A stretch of DNA of 64,000 nt from Monomorium pharaonis. Lineage: Eukaryota; Arthropoda; Insecta; Hymenoptera; Formicidae. The notes beneath the pieces are model-generated. The model worked only from the letters and a program-made list of their open reading frames with translations, did no database searches and was not told the DNA's origin. How positions within the stretch are numbered: position 1 is the stretch's first letter; each line of letters starts with the position of its first letter. The DNA lies in the NCBI RefSeq assembly GCF_013373865.1, contig NC_050469.1:8427582-8491581 (forward strand). Reading direction: 5' to 3'. Shown piece by piece: positions 53,776 through 62,588 of this stretch. Position numbers and translations under genes: made by a program.

Positions 53776-56700
53776 GTACGTATGTTCCGCGAACAGTTGC
53801 GAGAATTGTTCGTTACAATTTCATTATTAATTTTGGAAAATCTTGTGGAAATTGTACAATAAATAATAATTAAATTCCTGTACGAAGAAAAGTTTTTTTT
53901 CGTAAAAAAACGGCTGAAGTACTTAAAAATTTACTGTTTAAAAGTTTTATAAATACACGGATCTGAAATGGATTTTATTGTGGAGCATCAAGTAATTAGG
54001 ATGCGTTACAAGAAATGTCACAACAGATTTTGACTTTTAGCAACCAGCTTGAATATTCCCTACACAATTATTTTAATTATTTTAAGATTTGTATCTGCTT
54101 TTTTATGCGATACTTTAATAGAATAATTTTTTTTTGTATAAATAATTCAAATAAGAAAAAACGAGACTTTCCCAATTAAAGGTTAAAATCTAGATATGTA
54201 ATAATATTTAGGTCTAGCTGGAGTGATATTTTTTTCTATAAATTTGTTATACAATAGTACCTTCAGATTCTTATTAACATTATTATTATTAAATTACTAG
54301 TCTACTTTAAGATTGTGTTTTAAAACCGACAATTAATCGATACACAGTTTACAAAATTGAAAGTGCATATAAATTTACAAAAAATATTTAGATTCTAAAT
54401 AATTTCATAATTATTTTAAATAATTAGATTTTAAATAATTATGAAATTCTTCATAATGTCGAATGCTAAGATAAAATCTTTTGATCGATAATAGGAAAAT
54501 TTCGCGCGATAATAGGAAAATTTCATTGCTCTTTCCGTGGAGAAAAATTGATAGTTCATTTTGTGATAATTTATTTAATCGCCGCAGCTATTGGTTCGCG
54601 AAGGCGCAAATCTTAACGTCGCCGATAAGGATGGGGACACGCCTTTACATGAGGCCCTTCGACATCACACGCTGTCACAATTACGGCAGCTGCAGGACGT
54701 ACAGGACGTTGGACGATTGCTGATGGGTCTGGGTACTCAGGGCCAAGACAAGAAGAGTAGCTCCTTTATTGCGTGTTTCCTCGCGGCGCACGGCGCCGAC
54801 CTGGAGTTGAAGAACAAAAAGGGCCAGACACCTTTAGATCTTTGCCCGGATCCGAATCTCTGCAAGACTCTCACTACCTGTCACAAGGATAAGAAATCGT
54901 TAGTATTCAAAAGAGAAAAAAAATTGTTTTTTCTGACCTCTTTGCTTCTCTTAATATTAAAGTGGATTTTAGAAAAAAACACCTATTTTATAAAAAAATA
55001 TTGTTGAATACACATAATAATACAGAGTCTTCCAAATTTTGCTCAACATAACAATTTGTTAGCGAAATTTATGCACTAAAAATTTTTTTGTTAGTAAATA
55101 TATTTTTATATCATTTTCTTGATTAAAAAAATATTTTGTAAGTTTATAAAAAAATTATTTTATACTTGTAATAACGTGTGTAGCATCTCAAAGTTTAGCA
55201 TCTCATAAAAATACTGCAGAATTACTTGCATCCAGCATAGTTCTACAGTTCTTTATAAGTTTCAACAATAGTTCTATTGAATTGCCTATTTTAATTAAAT
55301 TTTTATAAATGAGATGCTAACTTCCAAAATCACATAATAGCATCTCACGGTATTTCGAATATACGACCACAGAGAACACTAAATCTATAGAGTTTTATCG
55401 TTTAGAGACGTCCTATCAATAGTTCTGATGATTAAATTAATAAAAAAAAAATTTTTTTGTTACAAAATATACGTATATATGCGTATACGTCTACGCACGT
55501 GGATTTGGTGTAACTGGCATCTCAGATAGACAAAATTAATTAATTTAAAAAATTTAGAAAGTATTTTTCAACAACCATCTTGATGGAAAACTTGTATTTA
55601 TAGGTCTAGACATGAGATCCTGGTCGAATATCGACAGTTCTATTTATTTTAATGCAGTTCTCATATAGTTCCGGACGCGTACAATAATTTTTTAAAAAGT
55701 TTCGGTGATATAATTAATTAAAACATTTTTTAAACTATTTTAAATTATTTTGCCCGGAAAACTTGAATTTTGAGGGCTAGACGTGAGATGCTGGTCCAAT
55801 ATCGACAGTTCTATTTCTTTTAACACAGTTCCCATATAGATACGGACGCGTACAATAATTTTCTAAAAATTTTCGGTAACATAAATAATTAAAACATTTT
55901 TTAAACAATTATTTTGCCCGAAAAATTTGAATTTTGAGGGCAAGACGTGAGATACTGTCTCTCCCGGTCTCTCCCCGTCTTTACCCGTCTCTCCCGATCT
56001 CTCCCCGTCTCTCCCGGTTTCTTTCCGTCTCTCCCGGTCTCTCCCCGTCTCTCCCGGTCTCTCCCCGTCTCTCCCGATCTCTCCCGGTCTTTCCCCGTCT
56101 CTTCCGATCTCTCCCGGTCTCTCCCCGTCTTTCCCGGTCTCTCCCGGTCTCTCCCCGTCTCTCCCAATCTCTCCCGGTCTCTACCCGTCTCTTCCGATCT
56201 CTCCCGGTCTCTCCCCGTCTCTCCCAATCTCTCCCGGTCTCTACCCGTCTTTCCCGGTCTCTCCCCTGTCTACCAAATCCACGTGCGCAGACGTATACGC
56301 ATATATACGTATGTTTTGTAACAAAAAAATTTTTTTAATTAATTTAATCATCAGAACTATTGACAGGACGTCTTTAAACAATAGCACTTTATAGATTTAG
56401 TCTTCTCTGTGGTCGTATATTCGAAATACGGTGAGATGCTATTATGTGATTTTGGAAGTTAGCATCTCATTTATAAAAATTTATTTAAAATACGTAATTC
56501 AACGGAACTATTGTTGAAACCTATCAAGAACTGTAGAACTATGCTGGATGCAAGTAATTCTGCAGTATTTTTATGAAATGCTAAACTTTGAGGTGCTAAC
56601 TTCACACACGTCTTGTAATATTTATTTAAATATGGGAAATGGTACTAAAATTAATTTACTTAATATAAAAATTTTTTTACGCAAATTTTAATTTATTTAA

Positions 56701-59700
56701 CATATCATAATTTAATAAGAGAGTACGAAAGATTTGATGAAGTAGTATTAAAATGCGAATTTGCCATCGATATTGCCTCCTTATATGTTCCACGTGTAAT
56801 TCCCTGTGCAATTATATCATACATCACAGTGTCACTTAGTATAATGTTCAGTAATGTGCAGCTTCTATTTCCATAGACACGACATTGAAACGATTGTCCC
56901 ATCGGCAGCAATCGACGAGTGTCTCGTATGCTCCGATGGCAAACGAGAAATGCTGTTTAGTCCCTGTGGACACGTGGCTTGTTGTAATGTCTGTGCACCG
57001 AGAGTGAAGAAATGTCTGATTTGTCGTGAGAACGTTCTTTCTCGAGTGAAGGTAAAATATCGCTATTTTATTTATGTTACATATAGTTTTTTTGTCAAGT
57101 GTTTAAACTGTACATTTTGCAAAAGAAAATCATGCAAATTTTGTTTTCAATTTTCAAAAATTTGTTACTATGAATGAACTATTATATGTGAATTTTTATT
57201 TCTTTAGTTATTTACGTGCATTACATTTTTATCAGTATTAACACAATGCAACTTTCAGTTTAAAAAAAAATGTAAAAGCGATCTTCTATTTTTATTTTAA
57301 AAACTTATTTTTTATTTAGGAATAATTTTTACATTAAATTTATAGATTTAGACAAATTCTTTGTTAATTGTCTTTACATTGTTCTTGTCAATGAACGTTT
57401 TTCCTCTTCTTTATCGGTTCTATAAATTAAAAAAAAATTAAACTTTTCTCTAAGAAAGAAAAATCAATTTTATCTTTATGCATAATATATTTCCACGTTT
57501 ATGCAAACATCTTTTCTGTAATCTTAATTTAATCTTCCGTAAACCGTGCTGAAGTTTTAATCGCGCAATGAATTACTCCTGCCGGCGATCTGACCTGATA
57601 TGCCATGCTTGTCGCGTAGATCAACGATTGTTAACCAAATATATAGTTTCCGTTCCAGCCTATAGAATAGATCGAAACTCAACGCTATATACATTATCCA
57701 CCACCTATATCTTCGCGTAATAAGGGACAATTTGTTCATAGATCGAAGAATGCGTGGTGTGTTCGGATCGCAAGGCGGGCGTGTTGTTCCGTCCTTGCGG
57801 GCACATGTGCGCCTGCGAGAGCTGCGCTGCCCTAATGAAGAAGTGCGTGCAATGCCGGGCCCAGATACAGCACATGGTACCGCTCTCGGTCTGCTGCGGC
57901 GGTGGCGGAGATGTCACCTACGTGAAGGGGTGCAACGTTTCAGGTATCAACGTCTGCTTCGCGCACGATGTTTCGTTTCACAGCCTCTAATCGCGCGGAA
58001 TATATTGAACTGTTCCCACATAACGATTAGATAGCTTGTCTCTAATCTCGCTTTGAATATACCGAACTATTCCCAGAACGCATTTGCACGTGCAGTTTCT
58101 ACCTTCCAATAATTAAGATAACGACGAACGAGATCAAAGGATGAAAATCACGTTTTAAACGTAGTGATCACAAAAGTAACTCTAACCAACATGCGTATAT
58201 CTGATATTTTGAATGGGACCGGTTGTTCCAACTTCTTGCTAAACTGATCTATCAGGTAAATGTGTCTTTTATTCATTTAAAGAAAAAAATAAAGGTAAAC
58301 ATATGCTTATCTGACAAATAAGTTTACCAAGGAGTTGGAACACTCGGGCCAAAATGTAGAGTATTTTAAATATGTGTGTAAAGTATTTCTTTATATTTCT
58401 TTTTTTTTTTTGTTGACATCTCATAATACAAACTGCTCTACGTTTATATTAAAAAGGTCACTACAACTGTTAATGAATAAAAAATATTTAATATAATTAT
58501 TCTTTCAAATAAAATATAATATAAATATAAATAATAATAATTTAGTCAAATTTGTACGTAAAATTAAATTTAAAAAACTAATTAATTTGTAATTTGTTAT
58601 TTTGAAGTTCTATTATGTATGTTAATTCCAATATTCTAGTTAAATTATTTATTTTATTATTGTTTTAATAATGTTAATTGTATTGTCAGTAAAAATATGA
58701 ATTGATAAATGAGAACATCACTTTGCAACAAATAGAAACTTTTTTCTTGTACTTTATTTTTTTTTAACCGACTGTTATGCTTTGAAGGAACAATAACTGA
58801 AGTCAAGGTAGATCCCGAGGAGGAACCGACGCCCTCGAACAACACCGGGGTTGGGGAAGCTCTCCTAATGAACAACGGCAGCCGAGATACTTCCCACAGC
58901 GACATACAAAAACTACAGCAGCAATTGCAGGACATCAAGGAGCAGGTACGTGTCCCTTCCGCGTCTCGCTTCGTTATGCGCCGCTTTAATGAAACGAATA
59001 ATTTAATTTGTGTCGAAGAAAGAAGACCGCATCGCGCTCTGTACAATTACCTTTCGCTCTCGAAGAACCGAAATACGTTTTCCCTCCGACTATATTTCAA
59101 GCCTTCTTGTCGCGAGTATCACAACAACTTTGTAACTCTTCTTTTAGTTTTTACTTTTTATTAGTTTCAAAAAAATTTAAAAAAAAAGCAATGTAATTAT
59201 TACGTTTGACCTGACTGACTCTAATATATTCAACAAATAGCGCACTTTGTTGAATATATTAGAGGCCAGTCAAGTCAAATGTAATAATTACATTGTTTTT
59301 TTTTTGTAATAATCATTTTATTGTTAAAAATTAAAAAAGTTAAGTCATTAATGGAATTAGAAGAATTTGATGAGAACAATTAATTTTTTCAAATTTTGAA
59401 TAAAGTTTTAAGGTTCTAAGATTTCATGAAAATCAAAACAATATATATGTATTTAAATATTAAGAACGAAAGATTCCAAATTGAAAGAAACTTACGGAAA
59501 TATTCGATGTAATAGTAAAGCTTGAATAAGCTGATTTGTTTCACGGCGAATGACAATTCGGTACACCATGCAGAATAATTTGTGAGAGTTTTTATTCTCT
59601 TATTATTGCAGACTATGTGTCCCGTTTGTCTGGATCGTTTGAAAAACATGATCTTCCTGTGCGGACACGGCACCTGCCAAATGTGCGGCGACCGGATGTC

Positions 59701-59752
59701 AGAATGTCCAATATGTCGCAAGGCAGTGGATAAACGTATTCTACTCTACTAA
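53556..59752 (+). CDS. mib1: E3 ubiquitin-protein ligase mind bomb 1, 3' part (six exons, partial)
   Basis: Six exons join as 53556-53775, 54588-54898, 56877-57051, 57742-57943, 58788-58945 and 59612-59752, giving 401 complete residues and a TAA stop. Every intron starts GT and ends AG, and phases match at each junction (0, 2, 0, 1, 0). In order the product has the last ankyrin repeats, RING1 (CLVC, CGHVACCNVC, CLIC), RING2 (CVVC, CGHMCACESC, CVQC), a low-complexity linker, a Q-rich coiled coil (LQQQLQDIKEQ) and RING3 (CPVC, CGHGTCQMC, CPIC), ending in ILLY. This order and near-identity to animal Mib1 are diagnostic. Known role of the family: an E3 ligase in signal-sending cells that ubiquitinates Delta/Serrate (Jagged) so they are endocytosed and activate Notch. 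The N-terminal MIB/Herc2, ZZ and first ankyrin repeats (roughly 600 residues in relatives) are missing from the window, presumably upstream of a very long intron. Identity is very secure; exon ends are inferred from splice signals. Confidence 0.96.
53776..54587 (+). other. mib1 intron, 812 bp
   Basis: AT-rich, GTACGT to GCCGCAG. Holds an imperfect palindrome at 54390-54453 (AATTTCATAATTATTTAAA-type) and a 20-bp tandem duplicate CGATAATAGGAAAATTTC at about 54486-54523. Confidence 0.8.
54588..54898 (+). CDS. mib1: mib1 exon: last ankyrin repeats
   Basis: Acceptor GCCGCAG, then 103 codons plus two bases starting LLVREGANLNVADKDGDTPL and ending CHKDKK plus TC. It holds ankyrin repeats GDTPLHEALRHHTLSQLRQL and GADLELKNKKGQTPLDLCPD. 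The chosen donor is GTTAGT at 54899, because phase 2 is needed by the next exon. The open frame continues into the intron to 55,007, but that part is AT-rich and unlike Mib1. Compared with vertebrate Mib1, the loop between QDVGR and LMGLGTQG lacks about ten residues. Confidence 0.93.
55614..55955 (+). repeat. Tandem 165-171 bp repeat inside the foldback element
   Basis: Segments beginning GAGATCCTGGTCGAATATCG (55614) and GAGATGCTGGTCCAATATCG (55785) align along their length, sharing GGACGCGTACAATAATTTT and TTTTGCCCG blocks. A third start, GAGATACTG (55949), is cut off where the minisatellite begins. The pattern is two full units and a fragment. Confidence 0.75.
55957..56269. repeat. 10-bp minisatellite (CTCTCCCGGT-type units)
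   Basis: About 31 imperfect copies of a 10-base pyrimidine-rich unit alternating CTCTCCCGGT and CTCTCCCCGT with variants (GATCT, AATCT, TTACC). The alternation produces a 20-30 bp higher-order pattern. All six frames stay open because the unit lacks stops, which makes false ORFs on both strands. Confidence 0.9.
56877..57051 (+). CDS. mib1: mib1 exon: RING finger 1
   Basis: Acceptor TTCCATAG at 56876. The first base completes a serine codon; 58 codons follow, up to the donor GTAAAA at 57052 (phase 0). The exon encodes RING1 with CLVCSDGKREMLFSPCGH, then ACCNVCAPRVKKCLIC, all zinc-ligand positions present. In Mib proteins the first two RINGs are of uncertain catalytic importance compared with the last. 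The exon lies about 260 bp downstream of a large foldback element. Confidence 0.95.
57052..57741 (+). other. mib1 intron, 690 bp, no element seen
   Basis: AT-rich, GTAAAA to TTCATAG, between the RING1 and RING2 exons. Confidence 0.8.
57742..57943 (+). CDS. mib1: mib1 exon: RING finger 2
   Basis: Acceptor TTCATAG, then IEECVVCSDRKAGVLF and PCGHMCACESC, ALMKKCVQCR: a complete second RING, followed by a glycine-rich CCGGGGD stretch. It ends in phase 1 at the donor GTATCA (57944), joining GTT TCA G to the next exon to give ...NVSG. The SRVK|IEECVVC junction matches the SRTKIEECVVC region of vertebrate Mib1, which supports the join. Confidence 0.95.
58215..58350. mobile_element. MITE in mib1 intron before the linker exon
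   Basis: The left end GGACCGGTTGTTCCAACTTC mirrors the right end GAGTTGGAACACTCGGGCC. Inner TTGCTAAAC / GTTTACCAA and CAGGTAAATG / CATATGCTTATCTG pair more loosely. Length about 136 bp; no ORF. Confidence 0.65.
58788..58945 (+). CDS. mib1: mib1 exon: linker and coiled coil before RING 3
   Basis: Acceptor TTTGAAG at 58787; the pyrimidine tract lies further upstream. Two bases complete a glycine codon, followed by 52 codons: an acidic, proline-containing linker (VDPEEEPTPSNNTG) and the coiled-coil segment SDIQKLQQQLQDIKEQ, conserved in Mib1. Donor GTACGT, phase 0. The linker is poorly conserved; the coiled coil makes the assignment. Confidence 0.93.
59181..59306. mobile_element. MITE hairpin in last mib1 intron
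   Basis: Arms 59189-59235 and 59248-59295 are inverted copies (CAATGTAATTATTACGTTTG against TAATAATTACATTG) with only a few mismatches. They are bordered by A-run and T-run ends and separated by a 12-base loop. It lies about 305 bp before the catalytic RING3 exon. Confidence 0.75.
59612..59752 (+). CDS. mib1: mib1 last exon: catalytic C-terminal RING 3 and stop
   Basis: Acceptor TTATTGCAG at 59611, then 46 codons and TAA. The sequence runs TMCPVCLDRLKNMIFLCGHG, TCQMCGDRMSECPICRKAV, DKRILLY. This is the C-terminal RING, which in studied Mib proteins carries the main E2-binding and ligase activity; all ligands are intact. An AATAAA at 59754-59759 overlaps the stop region and is probably too close to serve as the poly(A) signal. 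Later AATAAA copies at 59967 and 60261 are better candidates. Confidence 0.96.
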   Translation, partial: TMCPVCLDRLKNMIFLCGHGTCQMCGDRMSECPICRKAVDKRILLY

Positions 59753-62472
59753 AAATAAAAGACTGTCACTGACCATGCATTGCGCGTTGGAATTTTCCAA
59801 GGGCAATTGTATGATGGACGAATTATAATCCACGACAATCCACGACATTTCGCGAAGGAAAACATTTTCTTTAACGCCCCGTTTATTTTTGACAACAAGA
59901 TCATACCAGACTGCAAAGCAACGTTATTTAAAACATCATGATTTCGATGATATAACAATGATAAATAATAAAAATATTAAATGTTGTAGTTCTCCGAGCT
60001 ACGGTGGTTTATAGATAAAAATATAAGTTGATCATATATCGATAAATAATCGCGATAAGTACGCATAATTATTTATTATTCGTATTTTTAATAAGTAAAC
60101 TCGTTACATGATAGATGATATATTATACTGTTGAAGTTGTGTTTCATATATAGTCGTATGACTATGTAACATATTTCCAGTAAACTTCCTACAAAACTTT
60201 TATTTATCATTTATAAATATTATCATCTTTCTGCGATGATTGCAAATTTTGAAAACGCTCAATAAACATTAGAAAGTTCTTCCGAATATCTATTCGATAA
60301 AAATAACAATTTTATAACAAATAACTACTTCGAATAATTCCCACATAGATTGCCAAGATTAATAATAAGATATTGCATTTGACACATTTAATTTTCTCGA
60401 AGTATTAAAATGAAAGCTGTCAAAAAAATGATTTATCATTGTTAATTAGATATAATTAATTATTAACATATATAATGTTATTTATACGTTACAAAAAATT
60501 GATAAAAATTGATAAAAATATTCTTCAATACAGTGCAATGGCGAATGTATATTGATAATGTAATGAAGGTATTTTCAATTTTTTTCTAAATTTAAAAATT
60601 TATATTAAATGTTTTGTTTTGAGCACCTAGTAATTATATCTAAGTATAGAATTATATTGATTAAAAATTTATAATTTTGGTATTTAAAAAATAATTGGTT
60701 TCTAATATATTTTTATATTAATTTTGAAAGTAACAAAAAATATACATGCATAAAACAAAAAAAAATTATATATAATTTTGTATATTTATAAAATTAATCT
60801 TTTTTGAGAAATATTACCTTCAGCTTTTCAAAAAATGTAGATTTATTATTATTTGTATCATGAAACATTCATACGTCTTGTGAGACTCTAAAATTAATAA
60901 CTTTCTTCTTTTTACATCAATTTTTATGCATTTCTTGTATATATTTTATAATATATTATAATAAGTTTTCCTTATACTTAATTTCTGAATATGAGTGGCT
61001 GAGTTTGATTCTTATATTGCATCCAATTACTTGGTTAACTCAAATTGGAAAATTACTTGTATTAGTATATATTATAACGATCGATAAAACTAATTGATGC
61101 ATTCTTAAACAAAAATTGAAATAATGAATATATAAAAATAGAATGATTCATATTTGAAGATCATTCCTATATATTTTGACAGTATTTTTTTTATTACTGT
61201 CTCTTAAGTTTTATTTCAATGTATATGATCTATATATTATATGTATCGTTAATGTATATGCGAATTATGATATAAATAAAATGTGACAACAATCTAAACT
61301 ACGATAATCATATCGTATGTCAAATATGTCTCATACAGCGAAAATTATATCATTACATGATTGATTGCTTTAATGTATTTCATCTAGTGTAATGAAATAA
61401 AGGAATTTTGTATTACATAAAGTATATAAACGCCATACAAATTCCTTTATTAACTGTAACCCAATAGAATTATAACTTGTATAAATTGTATGATAAATTG
61501 TTGTTCTTAGACTAAAAATAAGTGTAAGAGACGAGATATACGAAAAATTATTTATTTTCATCGAGGATTTGAATTTCATATACATAGAGCCACATTTATG
61601 TTGATAACTGAATGTACATATCTCTGTTCATTTGCTTTCTTGAATCGGATAACATACTCAGTTAAAAATCTCTACAAAGGAAGTATTGAATTTACACGCG
61701 CGATTTGGACATCTATTCCAGTCTCGTACCATTAACTATCCCTGAATCCGAAGACTGCACTGCGTCTTCCGTTAAAAGGATATTATCCCATTTTATTTTA
61801 TGAACAATTCGTATAAAAGACTATCTCACGCATTTGCACAACACTTTCGCAGCGCTACCGATACTTGCGTTGTCAAAAAATTAGACCGAATGCATTGACG
61901 AACCGTTATGGAGACTATCTTGTAAAGAAAAAAGATTGAGTGTATGAAACATAAAAAGAGTATTCGCTTAATGAAGGAGAGACAAAAAAGACGTGCATTC
62001 ATATGTAAATAATATATAGAACGATAAAAAACCGCGCTTCCGTTTCCACGTACACGGGGCGTTGCTAAATAATTTACTATGACCAGGCGCTAGGACATGT
62101 GCGTAAGCTATATATTTCAATAATATTATATTAAATATTTTAATTACATTAATTTAATAGCTTTCTAATTGCTCTCTGCTTTGTTACTGATATTTAGTCG
62201 ATTACGACACTCGAGGCTGTCGCAGAGCTGCAATACAAATTACATTTTTTCTTTTTTTTTTTTAATTTTCCTTCTTTGCGATCAGATTAGAGTATCATTG
62301 ATTAGAGCTAAATTTTACCCCTTCGAAACCCATTTTACCATTAGTTACGATCGCTCCCAGTTATAACGAGTGGGTTACAATACATTTCAAACTTGTATTT
62401 GAATTGTTTAATGGCAACGAAGTTTCGATCTTCATTTGTACCAATGGGTCGCGAAGGAAAAGCGCACTATCT
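59753..62472. other. Convergent mib1/Dlic intergenic region with both 3' UTRs
   Basis: 2.72 kb of AT-rich DNA between the two stop codons. On the plus strand AATAAA occurs at 59967 and 60261, candidate mib1 poly(A) signals. On the minus strand AATAAA (TTTATT on plus) occurs, for example, at 61446 and near 61548 and 61792, candidate Dlic signals. No ORF here resembles a gene. True UTR ends cannot be set from sequence alone, and the two transcripts could overlap. Confidence 0.6.
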
Positions 62473-62588
62473 TTAACATTCAGACGACGAGTTCAGGTTA
62501 GGTGGAGAAAGTTTCTTGGTCCGAGTGAGACGATCTAACTCTGCTGCCGCGTCGTTACACATTGTCGCCTTGTCTACCGGTGTACCAT
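62473..62588 (-). CDS. Dlic: Dlic last exon and stop
   Basis: Acceptor TTCCATAG; two bases complete GAT, then GTPVDKATMCNDAAAELDRL, TRTKKLSPP, NLNSSSEC and TAA. The AELDRLTR segment corresponds to HAELDRITRK at the vertebrate C-terminus. The preceding intron is only 64 bp. Confidence 0.9.

Larger units (their letters stand above)
55172..56612. mobile_element. Foldback (long terminal inverted repeat) element in mib1 intron
   Basis: The left arm at about 55172-55509 and the right arm at about 56272-56612 are near-identical inverted repeats of about 340 bp. Both read from a CGTGTG outer end, through TACTGCAGAATTACTTGC, to CACGTGGATTTGGT at the inner edge. The core (55510-56271) holds two tandem copies of a 165-171 bp unit, then a 10-bp minisatellite. 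An 8-bp motif GCATCTCA (or its complement) appears four times per arm and again in the core. No transposase frame is present, so it is non-autonomous. Outer ends and target duplication are not resolved. It sits wholly inside the 1,978-bp intron between the last ankyrin exon and RING1. Confidence 0.85.

Noticed and set aside
54899..55007. Extension of the ankyrin exon frame into the intron
   Set aside because: A good GTTAGT donor with the right phase ends the exon, and the extension is AT-rich Lys/Leu/Phe sequence unlike Mib1.
55901..56338. Three long frames (ETGRDRER-type and SLPVSPRL-type proteins) on both strands
   Set aside because: They are translations of the 10-bp minisatellite, which contains no stop in any frame.
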